From contig DATMYA010000052.1 of the NCBI GenBank assembly GCA_035561135.1, positions 124,001 through 188,000 of the forward strand: a stretch of DNA of 64,000 nucleotides, read 5' to 3'. Positions within the stretch are counted from its first letter, which is position 1, and each line of letters starts with the position of its first letter. Positions 17,644-27,190 of this stretch are shown here, one piece after another. Below the pieces are notes generated by a model. The model worked only from the letters and a program-made list of their open reading frames with translations, was not told where the DNA came from and searched no databases. Both the position numbers and the translations under genes were made by a program. The stretch is from Clostridia bacterium. GTDB taxonomy: Bacteria; Acidobacteriota; Terriglobia; Terriglobales; Acidobacteriaceae.

Positions 17644-18082
17644 GGCAAGAATTATAGAAGAACAGAGAAGAACCCTCTCCGCACCCCAAACCAGAGCGGC
17701 AGGACAGGCACAAGACTCCGGGGGAACTCGTCAAAAAATTCAATTGTGATGCTGGGCATAGGTTCCGTTCTCGCCGCTCGCGACGACATCCGCATCGCTC
17801 CACGCGCTTCACGCGATTAGTCAGCAACCTGCCTTTCTGAACGACGAAGATGCCAATTCTGGGCAGCAGACTGCCATGCGGCCGGAGCTGAAATTCTTGC
17901 AAGCTCCTGAGCCTCAGCCAAGTTCAACAAGGGCACGAAATGTGCAGCAACAAGGGGGAACAAAAGGGGAGTGGAAAGAGTTCGGTCTTCAAGAGCCAAG
18001 TAGCTCGTGTTCGCAACTCGCGGTTTCAGTTTCAAGTGTTTCCCGCTTTTCTTCGCACTGATCTTGGTCGGGGAGGCAGCAA
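17644..18082. other. gene-free stretch before the TonB-dependent receptor gene
   Basis: About 440 bases between the divergent cyclase and receptor genes. A TATAAT on the minus strand (17656-17651) probably belongs to the cyclase promoter. Short frames here look like chance. The receptor's ribosome binding site GGGGAGG is just before 18083. No riboswitch or operator was recognised. Confidence 0.4.
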
Positions 18083-21000
18083 ATGAGGAACACTATCTAC
18101 TTGGGGCTCGTTCTCGCGCTGCTCGTGTGCAACCTGGTTGCGCAGCAGAATACAGCACAACTCAACGGCACGGTTCAAGACGCATCCGGTGCAGTCATTC
18201 CTGGAGCCACCGTATCGGTCTCCAGCGCTGACACCGGGTTCCTCCGAACTACGCAGACGAATGAGAGGGGAGCCTACACGCTGCCCTTCCTGCGTCCGGG
18301 AACATACAGCCTGAAAGTGGAAGCAAAGGGATTCTCTACCGTTCTCCGCCCGAAGGTAGAGTTGGCCGTAGGACGGTTTGCTACGGTAAACGTGACGGTC
18401 CAGCCAGGATCGGAGACTCAGGTCCTGAACGTAACCGGAGAAGCGCCCCTGGTCGATACCTCACGATCGGAGATTGCCGGCAATGTCTCGCCTCTCGAAG
18501 TGCGTGAGTTGCCGATATCTGACCGAAACTTCTCGGGACTTATGTCACTGGTTCCGGGTGTGCGGCCTGCCGAAGGATTCGATCCGACAAAAACGCGATC
18601 GGGCAATGTGTCGGTGAACGGAAGCGACGGACGCTCAATCGATTACAACGTCGATGGCGGGGACAATAAGGACAACGTGATCGGGGGCATTGTCCAGAAC
18701 TTCACCATGGAGGGAATTCAGGAGTTTGGTGTCGTCGTCAATCGCTACTCGGCTGAGGCCGGACGGGCATCGTCAGCAGTAGTGAACGTCGTCAGCAAGT
18801 CTGGTACGAACGCGGTTCACGGCACTGCTTTCGGCCAATTCCAAAACAGTGCTCTCAACAAGAACAATTTCTTCCGCTTGCAGAATTGCAAGGATCTGAG
18901 CATCGCTGAGGACAATTGCCCTAAACCTCTGTTCCATCGTTATCACTTCGGAGGTTCCATCGGCGGGCCGATCGTCAAGGACAAGTTCTTCTTCTTTGGC
19001 GCGTACGAACAAAAGCGAGAGCCGGGTAAAATTCCGGTCGACAACGACGCGTTCAGTGAACTCAGTCTCTTCCCGCTGGCCGAGCCGGTCCGCCAAGTGC
19101 CCTTCCCGTATATCGATCACTTGCTGACGGTCAAATTGGATTACCACATCAGCAATCAGCAGACGGCATACATTCGGTACGGCAGGGAGAAATGGACCAA
19201 CCCCAACGATCAACTTGGTAACCCGATCGTGACGGACATCAGCCAGGCGAACTCCGATACGAATCAGTTCCATGATTTGGCGATCGGGCACAACTTCACC
19301 TTCGCCACAAACAAGGTGAATTCGCTCACGCTTCACTTTCAGGACTTTGTGAATGCCATTCTCGCTGCCCCAGGCCGCACGTTTACGTATCCAATCGCAG
19401 GCGGTGGCGAGGCAACGAACCCAGAGATCTGTTTCATCCCGGATCAAGGGTGCGGAAGCGGCACGGCACCTGAAATCGGCCAGAACGTAAACGTCCCCCA
19501 GCAAACTCTAATCCGGAAGTATCAGGTCCGCGATGATTTCAGTTGGACCGTAGGACGACACAACCAGAAGTTTGGAGTGAACTGGATCTACCTGGCGAAA
19601 CTGGGCGGCTTCTTCTTCTTCGGAGCCAACGGCTACCAGATCACGTTCTTTGACAAGCCGAGCGACATTCTGGGGAACACGGCGAAGTATCCGCAGGGAT
19701 TCGCTACGCCGGGAGCGGTGCAGTCCATCCTGTTCAGCGGCGGAAGTGGTTCCACCGCGCAACCGCCAGCCCATTCGATTGCTCTGTACTATCAGGATGA
19801 CATCAAAGTCACACCCAAACTAACCCTGAACCTCGGAATTCGCTGGGATGCGAATCCACGCTTCCTCGTGCCCCAACTTGGCAACTCGTTAACAAACACC
19901 AATCGCGCGATCGATATTCTGCGCACAGTGGTTGCGGCGAATCCTTCCAGTGCCGCAGCACAGGATGGACTTGCGCGCGCCCGCTTCTTGGCCGGGGATG
20001 ACGAACTTCTGCGCAAACGGCAGACGAGTTGGAAGGAGTTCCAACCGCGTATCGGCTTTGCGTACAATCCAACCGGATCGGGAAAGATCGTGATTCGCGG
20101 CGGATATGGCATCAGCCGTGACCAGGTCTTCCAGAACCTTACGCTGTTCGCGATTCAGCAGACGCAGCCTACGATCTATCAGACCGTCATCGATCTTGAG
20201 GCGTCACATGCGCCCCCTTCCTGCGCGGGCGACCCATTCGTTTGCAGCTTCCGCTTCGGCATCGATCCCTTGCCTGCACCGGCTCCGGGAGTTACCGACC
20301 TTGCAGTGGGCGCAACAGGGCGCATCCTCGAACCGCGTATCACCGATCCCTGGTCACAGCAGGCGTCCATCGGCACGGCCATTCAGTTCGGAGAGGATCT
20401 AGCCGCTTCCGTCGACTACTACCATGTGCTCGGGACGCATGAACCCCGCGTCCTGCAAATGAACCCAATAATTCGGCCAATCTGCGACCCAGCTTTCCCG
20501 GGTTCCAACCCGTCGGATGCGCGTTGCGTCGCCGGGGCCGACACCCGGTTGCTCGACGCCGCCTTCGTGGCAGCAGGACTGGGCGCTAATCGAATCTCCG
20601 AGCTCAGAGCGTACGGTACGAACAACCGCTCAATCTTCGATAGCGTCAACTTCCAACTGCAAAAACGGATGTCCCACAACTTTACCTTCCAGGCAAGCTA
20701 CGTGCTCTCCTGGTCCAGGTCATGGGGCGGACGACCGACATCTTCGTACTCCGGCAGTGGAATCGTCATCACGCCAGAACAAGAGTTCAGGCCGGAGGAG
20801 TTCGGGCCGACCATCTTCGACGAACGTCACCGCTTTGTGGTCAGTGGGGTTTTGCAGCTTCCCGCCGGATTTGTAATAGCGCCCATCTTCCAGGCGTCCT
20901 CCGCTAGACCCTACTCATTCAATGCCTCAACGGACATTGATGGAGATGGCAGAAGCACCATCGATCGTGTGTGCGAGGGAAGCACGCCGCAGAATCCAAT

Positions 21001-21289
21001 TACCACTACGGGATGCACACAGGTGAAGCCGAACTCTCTCCGGGGCGATCCGTATGTCAACCTCGACCTGAGAACATCGAAGGCTTTCAAATTCACCGAA
21101 CGTGCGCAATTGACAGTGTTTTGGGAGTTTTTCAATCTCTTCAACCGGGATAACTTCTGCAACGATTTCTCCGGCAGCGCATCGGAAGTCGCACTGCGAC
21201 AGCCGCAGGGCTATTGCGGTGGACAGGGATTTGGGCCGGCATTCGGTAGCCAGTTCAAATCGCAGTACGGATTCCGCTTCGCATTCTAG
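18083..21289 (+). CDS. Oar-type TonB-dependent outer membrane receptor
   Basis: A 1068-residue outer-membrane protein. After a signal peptide (MRNTIYLGLVLALLVCNLVAQ) comes a carboxypeptidase-regulatory-like domain (about 25-110: LNGTVQDASGAVIPGATVSV...ERGAYTLPFLRPGTYSLKVEAKGF), then a plug-like region (LVDTSRSEIAGNVSPLEVRELP; VSVNGSDGRSIDYNVDGG) and a long beta-barrel ending in aromatic residues (QYGFRFAF), the outer-membrane insertion signal. This architecture is expanded in Acidobacteria and is thought to bind oligosaccharides or peptides. GGGGAGG precedes the ATG. It converges with the GH127 gene, with a strong palindromic terminator between them; a joint role in glycan use is likely but unproven. 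Confidence 0.92.
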   Translation: MRNTIYLGLVLALLVCNLVAQQNTAQLNGTVQDASGAVIPGATVSVSSADTGFLRTTQTNERGAYTLPFLRPGTYSLKVEAKGFSTVLRPKVELAVGRFATVNVTVQPGSETQVLNVTGEAPLVDTSRSEIAGNVSPLEVRELPISDRNFSGLMSLVPGVRPAEGFDPTKTRSGNVSVNGSDGRSIDYNVDGGDNKDNVIGGIVQNFTMEGIQEFGVVVNRYSAEAGRASSAVVNVVSKSGTNAVHGTAFGQFQNSALNKNNFFRLQNCKDLSIAEDNCPKPLFHRYHFGGSIGGPIVKDKFFFFGAYEQKREPGKIPVDNDAFSELSLFPLAEPVRQVPFPYIDHLLTVKLDYHISNQQTAYIRYGREKWTNPNDQLGNPIVTDISQANSDTNQFHDLAIGHNFTFATNKVNSLTLHFQDFVNAILAAPGRTFTYPIAGGGEATNPEICFIPDQGCGSGTAPEIGQNVNVPQQTLIRKYQVRDDFSWTVGRHNQKFGVNWIYLAKLGGFFFFGANGYQITFFDKPSDILGNTAKYPQGFATPGAVQSILFSGGSGSTAQPPAHSIALYYQDDIKVTPKLTLNLGIRWDANPRFLVPQLGNSLTNTNRAIDILRTVVAANPSSAAAQDGLARARFLAGDDELLRKRQTSWKEFQPRIGFAYNPTGSGKIVIRGGYGISRDQVFQNLTLFAIQQTQPTIYQTVIDLEASHAPPSCAGDPFVCSFRFGIDPLPAPAPGVTDLAVGATGRILEPRITDPWSQQASIGTAIQFGEDLAASVDYYHVLGTHEPRVLQMNPIIRPICDPAFPGSNPSDARCVAGADTRLLDAAFVAAGLGANRISELRAYGTNNRSIFDSVNFQLQKRMSHNFTFQASYVLSWSRSWGGRPTSSYSGSGIVITPEQEFRPEEFGPTIFDERHRFVVSGVLQLPAGFVIAPIFQASSARPYSFNASTDIDGDGRSTIDRVCEGSTPQNPITTTGCTQVKPNSLRGDPYVNLDLRTSKAFKFTERAQLTVFWEFFNLFNRDNFCNDFSGSASEVALRQPQGYCGGQGFGPAFGSQFKSQYGFRFAF

Positions 21290-21408
21290 AACTGGAGAAC
21301 AGCGGGCCGTCCCGTTTATATCCACTGTCGACCGATTCACCGCCCAGCCGGGTGGTGACAAGAGTGGGGAACTTAGCGCTTCTACTGTTGCACGTTCCAG
21401 AACATCGC

Positions 21409-21450
21409 AAAAAACCACCCCATGCAAGCAAGGCTTGCATGGGGTGGTTT
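21409..21450 (-). terminator. strong terminator between convergent receptor and GH127 genes
   Basis: A perfect 18-base inverted repeat, 21412-21429 and 21433-21450 (core CCACCCCATGCAAGC), with a three-base loop. On the minus strand it is followed by TTTTTT (complement of 21409-21414), so it best serves the leftward GH127 gene; on the plus strand it could also stop the receptor transcript. Confidence 0.85.
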
Positions 21451-21469
21451 GCACTGCGTGTTTTGCTGC

Positions 21470-23866
21470 CTAGCGTTCGGCGTTTGCTCGGACCATGCGA
21501 ATTCCAAAGACGGTGGAAATTGCAGTTCCATTCGTCGCTTCGAAGCGCACAGTTACTTTCTTCTTGTCTTTGACGAGGTCCGCAGGGAGCGAGTATTCGA
21601 CATCGAAGAAACGCACCTCCTGTTCAGGACTGCGCCTCTCGCCTGTCTGCTCTCCCACTTTCTTGCCGTCCACCAGAATGTCGAATGTGTTCTTCCGGCG
21701 TCCATCGTTGCTGTAGGTGATAAACAGAGTCATCGGGTGAGCGGGATCGACGGGAATATCGAAGGAGAACCATTTCGTTCCCTGTCGCCCGAAACGTCCC
21801 GCCAGTTGGACCGGCGTAGTATCTTCGCCCTGCTGTGCGAAATCGCGCTCCGACTGCATTTGGCCGGGTTGCGCGAAGGCAACTGTCGCCGCTTCGAGTT
21901 TCTTCTTTTTCTCCTGCTCGGCCGCGTATGCTTCGGACTTCTTCTGCCACTCCTGTGGAGTGAACATGTCCCAGTAGATAGCGTATCTGCGCCGTGGCAG
22001 CTGGTAGAACGGAACGAAATCTACGTCCGTAGCCAGGCTGACACCAGTGGTGCGGAACGTTCCCGGCTTGTTAGCGGCGGGCTTCAACCACTTCTCTATC
22101 GGCTGTTCCGGAGCTATAAACACAGGCGCGGCTGCGGCATTGGCGGCATTGCGGCGGTTTTCCCGGTCCAGCTCCGGCCCCAAGTCTCCGGCCAGCACCA
22201 GCGGACCCCACATCAAAGCCATGCGATTCGGGTTGTCGGGCAGCGGCTCCTTGCGGAGTGTCTTTGGCAGTACCAATTCCACTTTGTCGCCGGTCTTCCA
22301 CGTGCGTGTGATCTCGACGTACGAGTCGGCTTTGGGAAGAGCCTTAAGGGCGCGACCATTCACTTTGACGCTGAAGCCTGTGCCTGCCCAGTAGGGCCGA
22401 CGCAAAGCCAAAGTAAATTTCTTCGGCGACTTGGAAGTGATCTTCAGCGAGGCCGTTTGGCCAATCGGAAAGTCAGTGCTCGTTTCCAGTTTCACTCCGG
22501 CCGCTTCCCAGTCCGCGGTGGAGGGGGCATAGATGCTTACCCAAAGTTTGTCCCCGGATTCGTAGTAGATGCCGTATCCGTGAAGGGCGTGGCTTTCCAT
22601 GGCAGAGCCGACGCAGCAGGTGAAGTCCTCGAACTTGTCCTGATACTCGTGCTGCACGCCACGGCCAACGGGCAACATATAGCTGACCCGGCCATCATCG
22701 GGATCCTGAGACGCCAGGATGTGATTGAACAATGCGCGCTCGTGGAAGTCGGCATAGCGAATATCCGGCTCGATAGAGAAGAGAGTGCGCGCCATCTTGA
22801 TCATGTTGTAGACGTTGCAGGTTTCGGCCGTGCGTCCGTCCACCATGTCGTTCAACTTGTCGGGGACGCCAAAGTACTCGTTCTTGCCGTGTCCGCCGGT
22901 AGCAAAGGTATGATGTTGCGTAACCCGGTCGAAGAAAAACTTTGCGACCGTGCCATCGCTTTCATCGCCCGTGTAGACGTATCGCATCAGAGATCCCAGG
23001 ACCTTGGGGACCTGCGTGTTTCCGTGCGTGCCGGAGAGGATGTCTTTCTTGGCGGCCAGCGGATCGATGATCGCGTGGTGCTGAAACTTGTCGGAGAGCG
23101 TCAGCCATCGCTTATCGCCCGTATCTGCGTAGAGATCGGCCAGGACCTCGTTCATCCCGCCAAACTCGGTGGCCAGCATCCGCTGTATCTCTTCGTCGCT
23201 GAGCTTGGAAAGAATTCCCTCGGCCCAGGCGGAGAACTTGATTTCCACATCCAGGGCCGTGCGGTTACCGGTGTAACGGTAAGCGTCCCGCAGTCCGGCA
23301 TAGATCTTGTGCTGGACGTACCACGGCGACCATAGGCCATTCAAATCGAAGCCGCCCGATTTGATAACGCCTTTGCTCAGGTTCTGGAACTGAACCTTGC
23401 CATCAACGCCGTCCTTGTCCATGAGCGCGCCGAGGTAGCCATCGCCTTGCGCGTCCTGGATCTTCTTCATCTCGTTCACAATGTAGTCGGCACGATCCTT
23501 GAAGCGGGCGTCACCGGTGGCGGCCCACGCAAGGCTCACGGCCGAGAGATAGTGTCCGGCAATGTGACCTGTCAGTTGCCGTCCGCCGCCGTCCCACCCG
23601 CCGTAGCCCTTGGCTTTAGGTTCCAACCCGGCACGCTGGCGCATGAAGGCCAACATGCGGTCGGGTTCAAGTTCAAGCAGATACTTGGCATCCAGGTCCT
23701 GTGCGTTTTTAAGAGGACCGCCAAGCAACCGAACGCTGCTCAGAGGCAGGGGTCGGGCTTTAATCATCTTCGCTTCGGAAGCTTTTGCTGCGTTCTGTGT
23801 CTGTGCAAAACCAAGACCTGCAAAAAGCAGAATCAATGCAACCAAGCCGTAAATAGGTTTTTTCAC
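21470..23866 (-). CDS. secreted glycoside hydrolase family 127 (beta-L-arabinofuranosidase-like)
   Basis: A 798-residue exported protein of the GH127/DUF1680 family; characterised members release beta-L-arabinofuranose from plant glycoproteins or pectin. A signal peptide (about 1-21) precedes the (alpha/alpha)6 domain with GGRQLTGHIAGHYLSA, FGGMNEVLADLY, then Glu348 and Cys350 in ETCNVYN and Cys417-Cys418 in FTCCVGSAMESHALHGYG. These match the zinc-binding residues and nucleophilic cysteine of characterised GH127. Beta-sandwich domains follow, and the last about 130 residues form an extra domain (LAGRFGRQGTKWFSFDIP ... FFDVEYSLP) of the type often found C-terminal to DUF1680. The exact sugar specificity is not certain. 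Confidence 0.9.
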   Translation of the reverse strand: MKKPIYGLVALILLFAGLGFAQTQNAAKASEAKMIKARPLPLSSVRLLGGPLKNAQDLDAKYLLELEPDRMLAFMRQRAGLEPKAKGYGGWDGGGRQLTGHIAGHYLSAVSLAWAATGDARFKDRADYIVNEMKKIQDAQGDGYLGALMDKDGVDGKVQFQNLSKGVIKSGGFDLNGLWSPWYVQHKIYAGLRDAYRYTGNRTALDVEIKFSAWAEGILSKLSDEEIQRMLATEFGGMNEVLADLYADTGDKRWLTLSDKFQHHAIIDPLAAKKDILSGTHGNTQVPKVLGSLMRYVYTGDESDGTVAKFFFDRVTQHHTFATGGHGKNEYFGVPDKLNDMVDGRTAETCNVYNMIKMARTLFSIEPDIRYADFHERALFNHILASQDPDDGRVSYMLPVGRGVQHEYQDKFEDFTCCVGSAMESHALHGYGIYYESGDKLWVSIYAPSTADWEAAGVKLETSTDFPIGQTASLKITSKSPKKFTLALRRPYWAGTGFSVKVNGRALKALPKADSYVEITRTWKTGDKVELVLPKTLRKEPLPDNPNRMALMWGPLVLAGDLGPELDRENRRNAANAAAAPVFIAPEQPIEKWLKPAANKPGTFRTTGVSLATDVDFVPFYQLPRRRYAIYWDMFTPQEWQKKSEAYAAEQEKKKKLEAATVAFAQPGQMQSERDFAQQGEDTTPVQLAGRFGRQGTKWFSFDIPVDPAHPMTLFITYSNDGRRKNTFDILVDGKKVGEQTGERRSPEQEVRFFDVEYSLPADLVKDKKKVTVRFEATNGTAISTVFGIRMVRANAER

Positions 23867-23972
23867 AAGCGTCTCCTGGAGCCTCGGATAAAATATACAA
23901 TCCCGGAGTAGCCGTTGTCCCTATCGAAAATCCCCTATATTCACTAAGGGGGGCTTTACAACCGCGAATGCC

Positions 23973-24006
23973 AAAACGGCGATCGGCGGCCAGATTGGCC
24001 GCCGAT
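23973..24006 (-). terminator. terminator after the S9B peptidase gene
   Basis: A perfect 11-base inverted repeat (23982-23992 and 23996-24006, ATCGGCGGCCA) with a three-base loop. On the minus strand it is followed by CGCCGTTTTGG, a short T-run. It lies 40 bases beyond the stop of the leftward peptidase gene. Confidence 0.6.
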
Positions 24007-24046
24007 TCGTTTTCCTCTCGGGTTGCAAACTGTTGTTCGCCGGAAA

Positions 24047-26272
24047 CTACAATGCGCGCTTCCAAAAAGCGAGCATCGCGTTGTCTAAGTGAATGCGCGC
24101 AGGCTTATCGGAGAAGCCGTGCTTGCGCATAGGGTACACGAGACTTTCGTATGGCTTGCCGGCCTTGATGAGTGCATCCATAAATGCCTGTTCGTTCTGC
24201 GGATGCACGTTGTCGTCATATGTTCCGTAGATGATCAGAAGCGATCCGTGCAGGTCGCCGGCACGTTTCACAAGCGAAGTGCGATCGTAAACGGCGGGGT
24301 TGTCCTGCGGTGTTTTGACGAGCGCCTCCGCCCACTTCGAGTCGTAGTAGCGCCAGTCTGTGACGGGTGCTCCGCTGATGCCGGCCTTGAATTCCTGCGA
24401 CCGGGTCATACAGTTGAGCGTATTCGTGCCGCCGCCGCTCCAGCCATAGACGCCGAACCGGTCGGGGTCCGCCCATGTTTGTTTCTTCAACCATCGAATG
24501 CCGGCCACGAGGTCGGCGGTTTCTGAGGCGGACGGATTTTCTACAAGCGTGTTCTCCAGCTTCTTGCTGATTGCCGTGGCCGCTCGGTTATCGATCGCCG
24601 CGACGACGAAGCCGTTGTCGGCTAGCACGTTATAGAAGAGCATGTCGCGCTGCCATGAATTGCTAACGGTTGGCGCTGACGGCCCACCGTAGATGTGCAA
24701 TATCACGGGGTATTTCCTGGCAGGGTCGAAGTTCTTCGGCTTCAGGATCTCTGCCGGCAGGGGGAACCCGTCCTCCGCCGGTATGGTGAGCAGCTCGGGA
24801 AACTGCATTCCCGACGGCAATAGCTCCGGACGGGGTTCGGCCAAAATAGAGACCCGCTTGCCATCGGAAGTGTGCAGCGCCAGGGATGGAAGCGTGCGGA
24901 TATTCGAGAAGCTGTCGAAGTAGAAGCGCGTATCCGGCGACATCGCTATGCGATGTGTGCCGTTTTCGGATGACACCTTCGTCAAACCCGTTCCATCCAT
25001 GTTCACGCGATATAACTGCCGCTCGGTGGAGACATCCTTCAGCGTGGTGAAGTAGATCCAGCCATTCTTTTCGTCGATGCCGGTAACGGCTTGTCGTACC
25101 CAGAAGACGCTGCCAGACGAGGCCATGGCCCAGTCGCCCTTCGTGAGTTCGTTCACGAGGGTGCCGTCCATCCGGTAGCGGTACAGATGCATGTAGCCAG
25201 TGCGTTCCGATGCCCACAGAAAACTCTGACCATCTTTAAGAAAGTAAAGGTCGTCTTGAACGTTGATAAAGCCGGGATCGGTCTCTGTGATGATGCGCTT
25301 GGACGCGCCGGTGTTCGCGTCGGCAAAGTGCAGCCTGAGTTCTGTCTGCAAGCGGTTAAGCGTTTGAACCGCGACCCGCTTTGAATCCGGCAGCCACTTC
25401 ACACGCAGAAGCCATTCGTAGGGGTCGCTGATGGCGATCCACCGAGTTTTCGGGTGCCCAACGCCGACAAGGCCGACACGGACGCTCGGGTTCTTATTTC
25501 CGGGCTTGGGATAGACCTGGCGAATGGTGCGCGGAGTTTGCGGCTGGAAATCTACAAAGGTATCTACGGGAACTCCGGAGACGTTGGTCTGCAAGTACGC
25601 GATGGATTTTGAGTCGGGTGACCACCAGTAGGCAATGTCTTTGCGTCCGAAGACTTCTTCCCAATAAACCCAGGTAAGCGTTCCGTTAAGAATGTTCTCT
25701 GAGCCGTCACTCGTCAGGCGCGTTTCCTTGTTCGCGCTGATGTCGTACACATAAAGGTCGTTATCGCGCACGTACGCCAGCAAGCGGCCGTCAGGCGAGA
25801 AGTGAGGGGACTTCTCTTCGGCAGCCGACTTTGTGACACGGGTGAAGGTCGCCGAAGGCAGGTCAAGCAGGAAAACGTCGTCGCTGAACAGATACACGGC
25901 CTTGCTCGCCGTCGAATCGAACTCTTCCGGCCATGCGAGAACTCTCTTGTCGTCGTCCGCCTCAGCCTCGGGTTTTTGTGGCGAGGGCTCCAGCTTGCGG
26001 AGCGATGCCAGTGCCTGCGCCATGTTCAGGATGGATCGCCGCGTTCCCGTCGCGGGATCAAAGCGCTCGAACGTACGCTGCGCTTCCGGTGTGCGTCCAT
26101 CATAGATCAGGGCGGAGTTATCGGGCAGCCATTCTACTTTCGGTACCCTGGCGGCGTTGCCGACCTGGTCGCTATGGATCTGATCGATGGTGATCTGAGG
26201 GCTTTGCGCAACACAGATAGAGGCGAAAAGCAAAAGACAGGCAACGCGTAATGTGATAGCCGGAGATCGCAT
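24047..26272 (-). CDS. secreted dipeptidyl-peptidase IV-like serine peptidase (S9B)
   Basis: A 741-residue exported prolyl-oligopeptidase-clan enzyme. After a signal peptide (to about residue 22) comes a beta-propeller domain (about 35-490) that includes TWVYWEEVFGR, corresponding to the DPP IV double-Glu segment that anchors the substrate N-terminus. The alpha/beta-hydrolase domain carries the triad: Ser612 in GVYGWSGGG, Asp686 in GTYDDN and His718 in RKHGFSD. Members cleave X-Pro or X-Ala dipeptides from peptide N-termini. It is leftward, upstream of the GH127 gene but separated by a terminator. A paralogue is at 56775-59036. Confidence 0.93.
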   Translation of the reverse strand: MRSPAITLRVACLLLFASICVAQSPQITIDQIHSDQVGNAARVPKVEWLPDNSALIYDGRTPEAQRTFERFDPATGTRRSILNMAQALASLRKLEPSPQKPEAEADDDKRVLAWPEEFDSTASKAVYLFSDDVFLLDLPSATFTRVTKSAAEEKSPHFSPDGRLLAYVRDNDLYVYDISANKETRLTSDGSENILNGTLTWVYWEEVFGRKDIAYWWSPDSKSIAYLQTNVSGVPVDTFVDFQPQTPRTIRQVYPKPGNKNPSVRVGLVGVGHPKTRWIAISDPYEWLLRVKWLPDSKRVAVQTLNRLQTELRLHFADANTGASKRIITETDPGFINVQDDLYFLKDGQSFLWASERTGYMHLYRYRMDGTLVNELTKGDWAMASSGSVFWVRQAVTGIDEKNGWIYFTTLKDVSTERQLYRVNMDGTGLTKVSSENGTHRIAMSPDTRFYFDSFSNIRTLPSLALHTSDGKRVSILAEPRPELLPSGMQFPELLTIPAEDGFPLPAEILKPKNFDPARKYPVILHIYGGPSAPTVSNSWQRDMLFYNVLADNGFVVAAIDNRAATAISKKLENTLVENPSASETADLVAGIRWLKKQTWADPDRFGVYGWSGGGTNTLNCMTRSQEFKAGISGAPVTDWRYYDSKWAEALVKTPQDNPAVYDRTSLVKRAGDLHGSLLIIYGTYDDNVHPQNEQAFMDALIKAGKPYESLVYPMRKHGFSDKPARIHLDNAMLAFWKRAL

Positions 26273-26344
26273 CGTAACGAGCCCTCCTGGGCCGCAGATT
26301 TGGATAGCATTCTAGTGGGCACCGCCCAGAAGAATACTGGCAAA

Positions 26345-26417
26345 GCCAGTCAATGATCGTACGTCATCCTGAGATAGCGCCATTATTGACACGAGTTTGT
26401 CAGCAAACTGACTGGGC
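26345..26417. repeat. intergenic hairpins with partial REP-like sequence
   Basis: CCAGTCA (26346-26352) is repeated inverted as TGACTGG (26409-26415), enclosing a smaller hairpin GTTTG/CAAAC (26395-26408) and the sequence GTCATCCTGAG, which also begins the REP-like element at 34374. It lies between two leftward genes and may act in transcript ending, though there is no T-run. Confidence 0.4.
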
Positions 26418-26460
26418 CTGCGGCCCAGAACGTCCGCGGTCCGCCTTTGCCTTCCGCCTT

Positions 26461-27135
26461 CTACTTCCACGGACTGCTGCCAGCGATTTCTGTCGCGATG
26501 ACCTCGAACACTCCGCCTAACTCGCTGGCGTCATCCTTGTCGGCCGTAAACTTCGCAAATTGCTTTTCGCCGGACTCGTACGGATCGAGTAGCGTCAGCT
26601 CTTTGATTTCCATTGTCTTCTGCCCAGTGGGGTAGATGTATTCGTCCCACAAAGCGGCTTGCGGAACGTAGGCGTGGCCGCGCCAATAAAGAATGTAAGG
26701 ACGACCTAGCGCGAGCGGCACCAGCACGCGATCGCTCGTTCCGGGAGCAGATTCCTGCCAGCGCACTTCGAGGCGGAACTTGCGGCCATCTTCCAATACA
26801 TACTCGCCTTCCACCACGCGCGCCAGCGATTCCAAAGTGCCGGCGCTATTGAGGCAGAGCGCACCGCCGTTCGCCTTGTCGACCCAGAACTTTTGTCCAA
26901 GGGGGACGCCCTGCTTCAGTAAAGACATCTCCAGCGCCGCGGCCCACGCCCAGTTCTCACATTTTTGCAGAGCCGTTACGGAAGGGATATTGCGAATTTG
27001 TGCCGTCTGGTCAGGCACCTGTTTCAGGCTGAAGGGAGGGCTTTTCTTTTTACTACCGGCGTTCGCCGCAACCGCGCAAACGAGCAGAACGCTCCAGAGA
27101 AGAATAACGATAGTCCGGCGCAAGGCTGGATGCAT
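26461..27135 (-). CDS. secreted C39-like peptidase homologue lacking the catalytic cysteine
   Basis: A 224-residue protein with a signal peptide (about 1-26, LLWSVLLVCAVAANA). The segment TALQKCENWAWAAALEMSLLKQGV resembles the active-site helix of papain-like/C39-like peptidases (usual NWCWAA), but the cysteine position is Ala63; another Cys is present four residues earlier (Cys59). Later GRPYILYWRGHAYVP (His154) and LTLLDPYE (Asp184) resemble the His/Asp part of the fold. If the alignment is right this is an inactive, perhaps binding, relative; alternatively Cys59 has taken over or the similarity is superficial. It lies downstream of ruvA in the same direction, 55 bases apart. Confidence 0.6.
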   Translation of the reverse strand: MHPALRRTIVILLWSVLLVCAVAANAGSKKKSPPFSLKQVPDQTAQIRNIPSVTALQKCENWAWAAALEMSLLKQGVPLGQKFWVDKANGGALCLNSAGTLESLARVVEGEYVLEDGRKFRLEVRWQESAPGTSDRVLVPLALGRPYILYWRGHAYVPQAALWDEYIYPTGQKTMEIKELTLLDPYESGEKQFAKFTADKDDASELGGVFEVIATEIAGSSPWK

Positions 27136-27190
27136 GGGAATACTCTAATCCAAGTTACCCGTCTCTCAAGACAGTTGCAGCTCCATCTAA

